From: an uncultured Oscillospiraceae bacterium
GTDB lineage: Bacteria > Bacillota_A > Clostridia > Oscillospirales > Oscillospiraceae
Direction: 5' to 3'
Length of the DNA: 21,457 bases
Assembly (NCBI GenBank): GCA_910584605.1
Contig: CAJUAW010000038.1
Location: forward strand, 1-21,457
Both the position numbers and the translations under genes were made by a program. Under the pieces are notes generated by a model. It searched no databases and was not told the origin of the DNA. It saw only the letters and a program-made list of their open reading frames with translations. Below, piece by piece: positions 1 through 7,457 of this stretch. Within the stretch, counting starts at the first letter, position 1. Every line of letters begins with the position of its first letter.

Positions 1-1403
1 TCCCCGCTGCGCAATCTCCGGGGCCTCAGAAGCTCCTCCCCGTTGACCTGTGCCGGGCCGGAGGTATCCAGGGCTTCCACATACACCGCACCTTCCATGG
101 AAAACAGCCGGGCCTGCCGGGGGGCTGCGCTGCCATCCTGTACCACAATATCGCAGGCCGGATCTGCACCGATCATCAGATCATCCCGCAATTCCAGCTC
201 CTGCTGGCTCTGTCCACCGGCCAGCGCTCCCCGCACCAGCTCCAGGCGCATATAGATGCCCGCCTGCTCCTGCTGTATAGAACCGGAGTCCGCCGGGGCC
301 TTCCGTTTCCCTCTGGTCAGGAGGGCCGCCACCGCAATCATCACCAACACGACGGCGGCGATCCCCCCAATCAGCGGCGCCACCGGCGGCGCGGCCGGAG
401 AACCGGCCGGGGATGCGGAACCACCGCCTGTTCCATTGGGGGACTGCGCCGGGGACTCCGGCAGCGGATCAGGCAGCTGGACATCGGCCCCTGTTCCTTC
501 CTTCCCGGTGAACTCAGGCAGTTCCACCTGAGCTTCCGCCCGGCAGACCAGCTCGCTGCCGGCGGCGAAGATCACGGATACCCGCTCCGTTCCGCCCTCT
601 GTGGTCAAACCGGACAGGTCAAAGCCGGTGACAAACAGTTTTCCGCTGTCCTCCGCCAGGACGGTGCCGGCCGCCGCCGCTGTCACCCCTCCAATCACCT
701 GATGTATCCCTCCGGAAGCCTCCGCCAGCCGCCCCATGCTCTCCAGGGCCTCCTGGTCGCCGCCCAGGCCCACCGAATGGAGCATCACATCGGAGGCGCC
801 GACCCGCTCCAGCAGCTCCTCATAGGGTACGCCGCCCGCAGGGTCGTACTGCACCCCGTCAGACAGTACCACCATGCAGCGCAGCTCGCTGCGCTGCCGG
901 GGCAGCCCCTCGAAGTAGTCCAGTCCCTGGTCGATGGCAGTGTGGAGGCGGGTCACCCTCTCGTCAAAGGGGATCTTTTCCACCTCACCGGACAGCTCCT
1001 CCGGAGAGACGTCCTCCGCCCTGACCGTAAATGCGTCTCCGAAGGTGGCCAGGATGAATCTGGTGTTCTCCCCGCCGGACCGGACCAGACTTTGGGCGAA
1101 GTCCTCCGTCTCCTGGCGGAAGGCGGGCATGGAGGTGGAGTTGTCCACCAGCAGCAGCCAGGTCACTGGAGCCCCCGCCTGACGCACCGTCTCCAGCCGG
1201 TCCGACGATGGGAACGTCTGCCCGCCCAGCCTGGCCTCCGCCTTGGTGACCGGCTTCTCGATCCCCTCCATGGCGATATAGGTATACAGTGTGCCGTCGC
1301 AGACAAAGGCCCGGACGATCTCTGCGCTGCCGGCGGCCAGAACGCTGGTACACAGGACCCCCGCCAGCAGCAATGCAAGAAATATGGATGTCAGCCGTCT
1401 CAT
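1..1403 (-). CDS. vWA-domain, single-pass membrane protein with C-terminal FHA domain (partial, 3' end outside window)
   Basis: The reading frame from the ATG at 1403 stays open for 467 codons to the left edge, so the C-terminus is missing. A signal peptide (MRRLTSIFLALLLAGVL, about residues 1-24) is followed by a von Willebrand factor A domain. Its MIDAS motif DNSTSM begins at D87, with a threonine in LHTAIDQG and an aspartate in VVLSDGVQYD further on. A Pro/Gly/Ser-rich stretch leads into a membrane segment at about residues 343-362, then a basic stop-transfer run (TRGKRKAP) and an FHA-like fold from about residue 385. The predicted topology is vWA outside and FHA inside. The FHA lacks key phosphothreonine-binding residues: GA stands for GR, and APRQA stands for S-x-x-H-A. 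The start overlaps the upstream PP2C stop (ATGA) and has a GGAGGAGG ribosome site, which indicates translational coupling. Domain calls are by eye. Ligand and function are unknown; metal-dependent adhesion or complex assembly is typical of vWA domains. Confidence 0.85.
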   Translation of the reverse strand, partial: MRRLTSIFLALLLAGVLCTSVLAAGSAEIVRAFVCDGTLYTYIAMEGIEKPVTKAEARLGGQTFPSSDRLETVRQAGAPVTWLLLVDNSTSMPAFRQETEDFAQSLVRSGGENTRFILATFGDAFTVRAEDVSPEELSGEVEKIPFDERVTRLHTAIDQGLDYFEGLPRQRSELRCMVVLSDGVQYDPAGGVPYEELLERVGASDVMLHSVGLGGDQEALESMGRLAEASGGIHQVIGGVTAAAAGTVLAEDSGKLFVTGFDLSGLTTEGGTERVSVIFAAGSELVCRAEAQVELPEFTGKEGTGADVQLPDPLPESPAQSPNGTGGGSASPAGSPAAPPVAPLIGGIAAVVLVMIAVAALLTRGKRKAPADSGSIQQEQAGIYMRLELVRGALAGGQSQQELELRDDLMIGADPACDIVVQDGSAAPRQARLFSMEGAVYVEALDTSGPAQVNGEELLRPRRLRSG

Positions 1404-2113
1404 AGCTCCTCCTCCACAAACACGGTGATGAGAGAAAAGTTGTCGTTTCCCGGCGGGGTGCGGCGGATGTGGCGGAGGAGCATCCCCTCCGCCCACTGCT
1501 CCGGCGTCTCCGCTTTCAGCAGGTCGGCCAGCATCTCCTCCTGGTAGACGTACTCCCAGAACCCGTCGGAGCACAGCAGAAGGGCGTCCCCCGGCTGGAG
1601 ACGGGCCGGGCCCGTCTCCGGCTTGCAGGGCAGCTTCCCCAGAGCCCGCAGAAGGCTGGAGCGGTCATCGTCGTGATAGACATCCATATAGGAGATCTCG
1701 CCGCCCAGATACTTCATGTAGGTGACGGAGTGGTCCCGGGTCTCCTGGGTCAGCGTTCCGGCGGAAAAGCGGTAGAGCCGGGAGTCCCCAACGTGGCCCC
1801 ACACCGCCCGGTCCCCGGCAACGGACAGGGCCACGGCGGTGGTCTTCATCTCCTCCTGGCCGGGGACCTTCTGGCCCTCCATCACAGCCTCGTTGGCCTT
1901 TTGGAACAGCTCCGCCAGTCCATCGGGGTCCGGGTGGGCGGCGCAGCCTTCAAAGAGGACGTCCGCCGCCAGAGCGGAGGCCACCTCCCCCTTCCCGTGG
2001 CCCCCCAGCCCGTCGGCCAGGACAAAAGCCCCCTGTCCGGCACAGCAGCGCACGCTGTCCTCGTTGTGGTCCCGGCCCCCCTGGTTGGTATAGCAGTAAG
2101 CAGATAGTCTCAT
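1400..2113 (-). CDS. PP2C-family Ser/Thr protein phosphatase (phosphatase 1 of island)
   Basis: A 237-residue soluble protein the size of bacterial Stp/PrpC phosphatases, which remove phosphate from Ser/Thr residues using two metal ions. The PP2C motifs are all present: RDHNED at residues 14-19, ADGLGGHG around D34, a GHVGDSRLY block around 106-114, LLLCSDGF with D183, and GNDN with D224. The metal ligands are therefore intact and an active enzyme is expected. No membrane segment or signal peptide is seen, so it should act in the cytoplasm. It begins 3 nt after the stop of the trypsin/FHA gene, with GGAG inside that gene's end as ribosome site. Its own stop overlaps the start of the vWA gene as ATGA. 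It probably reverses the kinase in the same operon; the exact substrate is not shown by the sequence. Confidence 0.92.
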   Translation of the reverse strand: MRLSAYCYTNQGGRDHNEDSVRCCAGQGAFVLADGLGGHGKGEVASALAADVLFEGCAAHPDPDGLAELFQKANEAVMEGQKVPGQEEMKTTAVALSVAGDRAVWGHVGDSRLYRFSAGTLTQETRDHSVTYMKYLGGEISYMDVYHDDDRSSLLRALGKLPCKPETGPARLQPGDALLLCSDGFWEYVYQEEMLADLLKAETPEQWAEGMLLRHIRRTPPGNDNFSLITVFVEEEL

Positions 2114-2116
2114 GGC

Positions 2117-3316
2117 TTACTCCAGATCAACATAGACGGTGTTGTCCGCCTCACCCAGGTAGAAGGAGCTCTTGGGGGACAGCTTGACCGGGCTGTTGGG
2201 GGCCACCCGCTGTCCGTTGGCCAGGAAGGTACCGTAGGTGGAGTTCAGGTCGGTGAGGATAAACTGTCCCTGTTCAAAGGACACCTGACAGTGCCTGCCG
2301 CTCACCCCGGGGGTGCCGTCCTGATAGACCAGGCGGCACACCGCCCCGTCCCGGCCGATCTGCACCGGCTGGCCGTGGAGCTGGACCACCATCCCGCTGT
2401 GCTGGGGGGCCATGGAGCGCAGGACGGGGTTCCCCTCTGCTTTCTGCCCCTTGGGGGCGGCGGGAGCTTTTTTCTTTTTGCTCAGCACAACCGCGAGAAT
2501 CGCAATGGCCGCCACTACCGCCGCGCCGATGCCCACATAGAGCACGGTACTGCCGCCGGACTTGGTCTCCGGGGCCAGGGTATAGGGGATGCTGTTCTTG
2601 TCCAGCAGGGGCAGGACCTCGCTCACGCTGACGGCGTAGAACAGGTTGGAGTCCAGCTTGGAGCCTGCGGTGTTGATGCCGATGACCGCGCCGGAGCTGT
2701 CGATCAGGGGTCCGCCGGAGTTGCCGCCCCCCAGAGAGGCGTCGGTCTGGATCAGCTTGCGGCCGGTGCCGCTCTCGGTGAGGAAGCGGCTGATGCTGCC
2801 GGTGGTGACGGTGGCGTCCTTCTGGCTGAAGGAGTTCACCGCCGTAACCGTCAGGTCGGCGGCGGCGGGGTAGCCCACGGCGTAGACCTCGCTGCCCAGG
2901 CTGTCCTCCTGGGGGACCCGCATCTGGAGGGACACCCGCTGATCAGTGGCCTCCGCCAGCCGGAGGATGGCCACGTCCTTCTCCGCGTCGTAGTCCACCA
3001 GATAGGCTTCCGCCTCGTCGTCCTTGTCAAAGCGGACGTGGAGCTCTCCGCCCCCCAGGGCCTTGCCCGCCAGGATGAACTCCTCCACCACATGGCAGTT
3101 GGTGACGATGTACTGGGGGTTCTTTCCCGCCTCCCCCACAAAGAAGCCGGTGCCCCGCCAGTAATTCATCGTTCCGTCCTTATCCGGCGCGCCGGTGGTG
3201 ATCATGATGATGCCGTTGAGGGAGTCGCTGTCAAACGCGGCGAGGGCAGGCACGGCCAGCACACCGGTCAGCAGGACCGCCAGCAGCGCCGCGGCAAAGT
3301 TCCGAATCTGTCTCAT
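2117..3316 (-). CDS. Membrane-anchored trypsin-like serine protease with cytoplasmic FHA domain
   Basis: A 399-residue protein. Residues 1-26 form a signal peptide (cleavage near VPALA-AF). An S1-type protease domain covers about residues 30-245, with triad H75 (VTNCHVV), D114 (YDAEKDVAIL) and S200 (GGGNSGGPL). The layout resembles HtrA-like proteases, but no PDZ domain follows. A membrane helix at about 258-278 ends in a lysine-rich stop-transfer (SKKKKAP). The C-terminus (about 310-399) is an FHA domain with the phosphothreonine-binding signature GRD at 321-323, VSGRHC with S339 and H342, and NSTYGTF. The predicted topology puts the protease outside and the FHA inside, so cytoplasmic phosphorylation could recruit or control an external protease. 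The start has GGAG about 8 nt upstream, and the gene follows the PP2C stop by 19 nt. Domain identity is strong; substrate and control mechanism are inferred. Confidence 0.9.
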   Translation of the reverse strand: MRQIRNFAAALLAVLLTGVLAVPALAAFDSDSLNGIIMITTGAPDKDGTMNYWRGTGFFVGEAGKNPQYIVTNCHVVEEFILAGKALGGGELHVRFDKDDEAEAYLVDYDAEKDVAILRLAEATDQRVSLQMRVPQEDSLGSEVYAVGYPAAADLTVTAVNSFSQKDATVTTGSISRFLTESGTGRKLIQTDASLGGGNSGGPLIDSSGAVIGINTAGSKLDSNLFYAVSVSEVLPLLDKNSIPYTLAPETKSGGSTVLYVGIGAAVVAAIAILAVVLSKKKKAPAAPKGQKAEGNPVLRSMAPQHSGMVVQLHGQPVQIGRDGAVCRLVYQDGTPGVSGRHCQVSFEQGQFILTDLNSTYGTFLANGQRVAPNSPVKLSPKSSFYLGEADNTVYVDLE

Positions 3317-3335
3317 ATCCGTTCTCCAATCTTTA

Positions 3336-4172
3336 TTATTGGCAGGAAATCAATATCCCAGTGTAGTTGTCCTGCCCGATGATCCTTTTCTCCAAAACCA
3401 TCCCCTCCAGCAGCCTGACCCCCTCCTCCAGGTCCGGGGACATGCACTCCAGCAGCTCGGGTGGGGTGAGCACCCCGCTGATGCCGTCGGAGCACAGCAG
3501 CAGGGCGTCTCCCCGCTGAAGTGTCAGTGGCCGCAGGCTCAGGTCCACCTCGGTGAGCCGGTCGATGCCGATAAAAGAGGTGAGCCGGGGGGCGTCCGGG
3601 TCAGAAACAGCCCGCTCCTTCTCGATGACCTCCCGCTCCAGCTCCTGGAGGAACAGCCGGTTGAGGCAGGTGTGTTCCCGGTTGAGCTGGAAGACCCCGC
3701 CGTTTCGCGCAAGGAAAATGGCGCTGTCCCCCACGCTGAGCCAGTGCAGCCGCTCCCCCTGGATGTGGACCGCCACCAGCGTGGTGCCGCTGCGGCCGCC
3801 AAACTGCCGGAACACCTCGTCGCTGACGGCGTGGGCGCTGCGGTAGGACCAGCCGGGGATGTCCTCTCCCTCCCGCTCCTGGAAGAGCTGGAGGAACCGC
3901 TCCGCCGCCCACTGGCTGGCGCCCTTGCCGTCCTCCATGCCCCCCATGCCGTCGGCCACCAGGGCCAGCAGTCCCTGGCCTGCCTGGAGCGCCGCATCGG
4001 CGGCGTTGGCGATGGCGAAGGAGTCCTCCTGCCGCTCCCGGTCCCCCTGGCCCTGGACGTTGGCGATCCGGAGGGCCAGCGGGCCCTCCGCCCGGAAAAC
4101 CAGTTCCTCCCGGGGCGGCTCCGGCGGCGGGGCGGCCCGTTTCTCCCGGGAAAACAGCTTAAACAGTCCCAT
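3336..4172 (-). CDS. PP2C-family Ser/Thr protein phosphatase (phosphatase 2 of island)
   Basis: A 278-residue PP2C phosphatase starting MGLFKLFSREKRA. This start is chosen over an in-frame ATG 84 nt upstream because a GGGAGG ribosome site lies about 6 nt before it, and because the longer version would overlap the preceding FHA gene far more. The motifs are complete: RERQED with D50, VADGMGGME with D74, SGTTL at 128-132, LSVGDSAIF, LLLCSDGISG with D229, and GQDN with D268. A short basic and proline-rich N-terminal tail (residues 1-25) precedes the catalytic domain; it is not long enough to be a membrane segment but could be amphipathic. The gene overlaps the upstream FHA gene by 14 nt. It is clearly different in sequence from the other PP2C of the operon, which suggests divided labour rather than a recent duplication. 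Confidence 0.9.
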   Translation of the reverse strand: MGLFKLFSREKRAAPPPEPPREELVFRAEGPLALRIANVQGQGDRERQEDSFAIANAADAALQAGQGLLALVADGMGGMEDGKGASQWAAERFLQLFQEREGEDIPGWSYRSAHAVSDEVFRQFGGRSGTTLVAVHIQGERLHWLSVGDSAIFLARNGGVFQLNREHTCLNRLFLQELEREVIEKERAVSDPDAPRLTSFIGIDRLTEVDLSLRPLTLQRGDALLLCSDGISGVLTPPELLECMSPDLEEGVRLLEGMVLEKRIIGQDNYTGILISCQ

Positions 4173-4920
4173 CCTTGTCCTCCCAGGTGAATTTTTCCCC
4201 GCACAGAGGGACAAAGAGCAGCTTGGTCTCCCCGAAGTCGATGAGGTCGTAGGCATGCAGGGGCATGGGGGTGAAGACCTCCTCGTCGTTGAGGTAGACG
4301 ATGTTCCGCCCCTCGCCGGGGAGGAGGTTGAAGCGGTTATGCTTGTCGCTGTAGCTGATCTTGGCGTGGTTCTCAGCCGAAATTTTCAGGTCGCCGGTGA
4401 TGACGATGTCCATCCGCTCGCTGCGGCCGATGGAATTCACCCCGCCCCGGACGGTGTAGCTCTTGCCCCGGCTGGGGCCGGCCACGCAGGCCAGCCAGCC
4501 CACCACCGGGTCAAAGCCCATCTGGGACTGCATCATGCCCACGGTCTTGCCCGCCGCCGCCACGCTGACCCCGAAGCCCGGCGGGGATGGGGGCGCGGTC
4601 TGGACAGGCTCAGGGGGCGGCGCGCCGTAGCCCCTGGGGGGCATGGTCTTTTGGGGCGCGGTGACGGAGATGCCCGACAGGGGGGCGGTTTTTTGCGGAG
4701 CCGTCACCGACACCCCGGACAGGGGCGCGGTCTTCTGGGCCGCCGTCACCGGGGTGCCGCCCACCGGGGCGGTGCGGCTGGGCGAGAGCACCGAGCGGCC
4801 AATGGGGGCCGTCCGTCCCGCCGATGCCACGGTGATCTTCTGCCCGCCGCTGCAGTAGGGACAGGTGGGGTTTTTGTCCGGGTCGTAGAGGTGGCCCCGG
4901 CCGCATTCAATCTGCGCCAT
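4159..4920 (-). CDS. Zn-ribbon / threonine-repeat / FHA-domain adaptor protein
   Basis: A 253-residue soluble protein in three parts. Residues 1-26 form a short zinc-ribbon-like knuckle (C6, H10, then CPYC at 20-23). Residues 36-98 are low complexity and contain tandem units that begin R/K-T-A/M-P, with threonines at 37, 50, 64, 78 and 92, a spacing of 13 or 14 residues. Residues 139-253 form an FHA domain with IGRS at 164-167, SAENHA (S181, H185) and LND at 210-212, so the phosphothreonine pocket looks complete. The family is a known clostridial type (the KTVGMMQ...DPVVGWL lead-in to the FHA is typical) often found beside PP2C and kinase genes. A ribosome site AAAGGAGG lies upstream, 21 nt after the kinase stop. 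It is likely a phospho-regulated adaptor in the cytoplasm. Phosphorylation of the repeats is inference. Confidence 0.88.
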   Translation of the reverse strand: MAQIECGRGHLYDPDKNPTCPYCSGGQKITVASAGRTAPIGRSVLSPSRTAPVGGTPVTAAQKTAPLSGVSVTAPQKTAPLSGISVTAPQKTMPPRGYGAPPPEPVQTAPPSPPGFGVSVAAAGKTVGMMQSQMGFDPVVGWLACVAGPSRGKSYTVRGGVNSIGRSERMDIVITGDLKISAENHAKISYSDKHNRFNLLPGEGRNIVYLNDEEVFTPMPLHAYDLIDFGETKLLFVPLCGEKFTWEDKDGTV

Positions 4921-4941
4921 GGAAAAATTCCTCCTTTCAAA

Positions 4942-7446
4942 TCAGTTGCTGATATTCAAGTCGCTGACAAAGGATACCGGCGAGGTATCAATATTCTCCG
5001 CCGCGCCGTTCACTTGCAGGCTGTTCAGTTTGGTCAGCCCCGACAGAGGAGACAGGTCCCGGATATAGGTGTAGCTATTACTGTTGCCGCCGTTCCAAGA
5101 GTAGTGGTGGATTTGCAGGGCGCGCAGCTCGGCCAGTCCGGACAGGCCGGACAAGTCCCCATTCTGAACGCGCCCGTAAAATTGCAAATCCGTCAGCTTG
5201 GTCAGGCCGGACAGGGGTTCCAGAGACAGCGCCGGAGCGTCGGAGTCGTTGGACTGGATCCACAGGGAGCGCAGCTCGGTGAGGCCCCGCAGAGGCTCCA
5301 GGCTGGCCGTATCGCTGTCGATGACCAGCGTCTGGAGCTTGGTCAGGTTTTTCAGGCCGCTGATGTCAACGGGGGGAAGGGGATTTTCGTAATCATAGCG
5401 CCGGTAGGGCAGATTCAGCTCCACCAGTCCGGTCAGGCCCGCCAGGGCGTCCACGTCGGTATAGGTGGAGCCGGAGCCATACATCCGCAATGTCCGCAGG
5501 GCAGTGGCGCCCTCCAGCCCGTCCAGGCTGGCTACGGGAACCCTGAGCTGAAGGTCGGTGAGCTTGGTCAGGCCTGACAGGGCGGTCAGATCGTCCAGCA
5601 CCGGGGCTCCCTCCCCGCCGCTACCGCTCATCTGCAGGGTATGCAGCTCGGTCAACCCTTGGAGGAAGGACAGGTCCTCGATGATATAATCTCCGTAAAA
5701 ACGCAGCTCGGTCAGGGCGGTCAGCCCCGAAAGGGGGGAGAAGTCCTCCACATTCCCGATATCCAGGCGCAGATAGTTCAGCCGGGTCAGCTCCGCCAGG
5801 GGGCTGAGGTCGGTGATGCCGGACCTGGAATTGCCGCTGTTGCTGCTGAACAGCTGCATATGCTCCAGCTGGGTCATCCCCGCCAGGGGGCTGAGGTCGG
5901 TCACATCATAGCTGATGTTCAGGTCCAGCCGCTTCATCTTAGTCATGCCCGCCAAGGGGGATAGGTCGTTAACCGCCATGCCCACGCTGTTTCCATTCTG
6001 GTAGAAGCCCAGCCGCTCCAGCTCGGTCAGGCCGGCAAAGGGGGTCAGGTCCAGCTCATCCATAAGGTATCCCTCACAGCTGAACTCCGTCAGCTTGGGG
6101 AACTGGGCCACCCAGGATAAATCCTCCGTCTCGATGGTCACGCCGTCCAGATAGATACGCTTTAAGCTGCCCAGCTGCTTCAAAGTCTCCACATCCGCGT
6201 CTGTGAAGGTGCCGTCTACCAGCTCCAGGAACTCGGTGGCCGTGGACACCTCCTGCCCGGCGATGGTCACCTTGGGGGCCAGGGCCTCCATGATGCCACC
6301 GCCACCGCCGCCTCCGCCCCCGTCTCCGCCGCTGCCCCGGCCGCCCAGGACAGCTCCCAGGCCAACGGCCACCACAATGGCCGCCGCGATGCCGCCGATG
6401 ACCAGGGGGTTGAACTTCTTCTTCACCGGTTGGGCAGGGGCGGTCTGTCCGGCGGCGGGCACGTCCACCACCAGCTGGTTCTCAATGGCGTCCAGAAACT
6501 CGGCGGCGGACTGGAACCGGTCCTCCGGCTGGACGGCCAGCCCCTTGAGAATGGCCTTATCCAGCCACTCGGGGACCGCCACCCCCGCCTGGGAGACGGG
6601 CACCAGCTCGTCGTGGTCCAGCCGCTCCAGGGACTCCGGGGGCAGGTAGCCCGTCAGGGCGGCGTAGAAGCAGGCGGCGCAGGAGTACACGTCGGTAAAC
6701 GGCCCCTGACGGCCCCGTCTTATGTACTGCTCCTTGGGGGCGTAGCCCACCTTCAGGATGACGTCCAGACTCTTGCTCTTGTCCCCGATGGAGTACCGGG
6801 CGGAGCCGAAGTCCAACAGCTTCACGTTGCCGTCCTTGGAGATGTAGATGTTGTCCGGCGTCACGTCCCGGTGGATGAAGCCCTCGGCGTGGACGGCGGT
6901 CAATGCCCGGAGGACCGGAATCATCACGTTCAGGGTCTCGTCCACGGACACCTTCCCGCCGTTGTTGGCGATGTAGGACTTGAAGCTGACCCCCTCGATG
7001 TAGTCCATGACAAAGTAGGAGGTGTCGTTCTGGTCAAAATAGCTGGACACGCCGGCGATGTTGGGGTGTCCGATGAACTTGGCCAGGGTCCGGGCCTCCT
7101 CCTGGAACCGCTCCGCGCCGTAGGTAAAGTCCTCCGCCCGGGTGTCCATCATGACGGACACGGTGGTCCCCTCCACGCGGGTGGCCATGTCGCTGGGCAT
7201 GTACTCCTTCACCGCCACCTTGGCCTGGAGCTGGGTGTCAAAGGCCACGTAGGTGATGCCGAAGCCGCCCTGGCCCAGGACGCGGCCCACGATGTAGCGG
7301 TCGTTGAGCACCGTCCCCGCCCGGAGGGCCACCGGAAATTTCTGCTGGTTCTCCCCCAGGTCAAAGCCGCAGTGGGGACAAGGGACGGACGGGTCCGCTA
7401 CCTGCCGGAAACAGTTGTAGCACAGGGTTTGGGTGGTGGTTGACAT
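4942..7446 (-). CDS. Transmembrane Hanks-type Ser/Thr protein kinase with leucine-rich-repeat ectodomain
   Basis: An 834-residue receptor-like kinase. The ATG at 7446 is chosen because AAGGAG lies 7 nt upstream; the frame extends further but would overlap the preceding gene by 196 nt. A zinc ribbon (C9, C12, C23, C26) comes first. The kinase domain covers about residues 50-325: glycine loop LGQGGFG at 57-63, ATP lysine K80 (VAVKEY), HRD at 192-194, N199, DFG at 212-214 and an APKEQY P+1 region. All catalytic residues are present. A membrane helix at about 348-368 is followed by a poly-Gly linker, and from about residue 395 by roughly 16 leucine-rich repeats of the pattern DLSPLxGLTxLxxLxL, 22 or more residues each. 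The topology is kinase inside and LRR outside. This differs from the common PASTA-domain kinases. The ligand is unknown; LRRs usually bind protein or wall polymers. Confidence 0.93.
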   Translation of the reverse strand: MSTTTQTLCYNCFRQVADPSVPCPHCGFDLGENQQKFPVALRAGTVLNDRYIVGRVLGQGGFGITYVAFDTQLQAKVAVKEYMPSDMATRVEGTTVSVMMDTRAEDFTYGAERFQEEARTLAKFIGHPNIAGVSSYFDQNDTSYFVMDYIEGVSFKSYIANNGGKVSVDETLNVMIPVLRALTAVHAEGFIHRDVTPDNIYISKDGNVKLLDFGSARYSIGDKSKSLDVILKVGYAPKEQYIRRGRQGPFTDVYSCAACFYAALTGYLPPESLERLDHDELVPVSQAGVAVPEWLDKAILKGLAVQPEDRFQSAAEFLDAIENQLVVDVPAAGQTAPAQPVKKKFNPLVIGGIAAAIVVAVGLGAVLGGRGSGGDGGGGGGGGGIMEALAPKVTIAGQEVSTATEFLELVDGTFTDADVETLKQLGSLKRIYLDGVTIETEDLSWVAQFPKLTEFSCEGYLMDELDLTPFAGLTELERLGFYQNGNSVGMAVNDLSPLAGMTKMKRLDLNISYDVTDLSPLAGMTQLEHMQLFSSNSGNSRSGITDLSPLAELTRLNYLRLDIGNVEDFSPLSGLTALTELRFYGDYIIEDLSFLQGLTELHTLQMSGSGGEGAPVLDDLTALSGLTKLTDLQLRVPVASLDGLEGATALRTLRMYGSGSTYTDVDALAGLTGLVELNLPYRRYDYENPLPPVDISGLKNLTKLQTLVIDSDTASLEPLRGLTELRSLWIQSNDSDAPALSLEPLSGLTKLTDLQFYGRVQNGDLSGLSGLAELRALQIHHYSWNGGNSNSYTYIRDLSPLSGLTKLNSLQVNGAAENIDTSPVSFVSDLNISN

Positions 7447-7457
7447 GGTATCTCTCC

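Noticed and set aside
2291..3382. Rightward open frames opposite the protease (363 codons) and opposite the kinase (6430-7443, 337 codons)
   Set aside because: Both lie antisense to strongly supported genes, with no ribosome site and no recognisable fold.
3859..5577. Long rightward open frame (572 codons) opposite the PP2C, FHA and LRR-kinase genes
   Set aside because: It is antisense to three genes with clear domain motifs, has low-complexity His/Gly/Arg/Ala-rich composition and crosses real gene boundaries. It is a GC-rich shadow frame.
5000..6110. Recurring GC-rich short DNA repeats that could suggest a repeat array or CRISPR
   Set aside because: The repeats are imperfect, in frame and encode the leucine-rich repeats; there are no uniform spacers.
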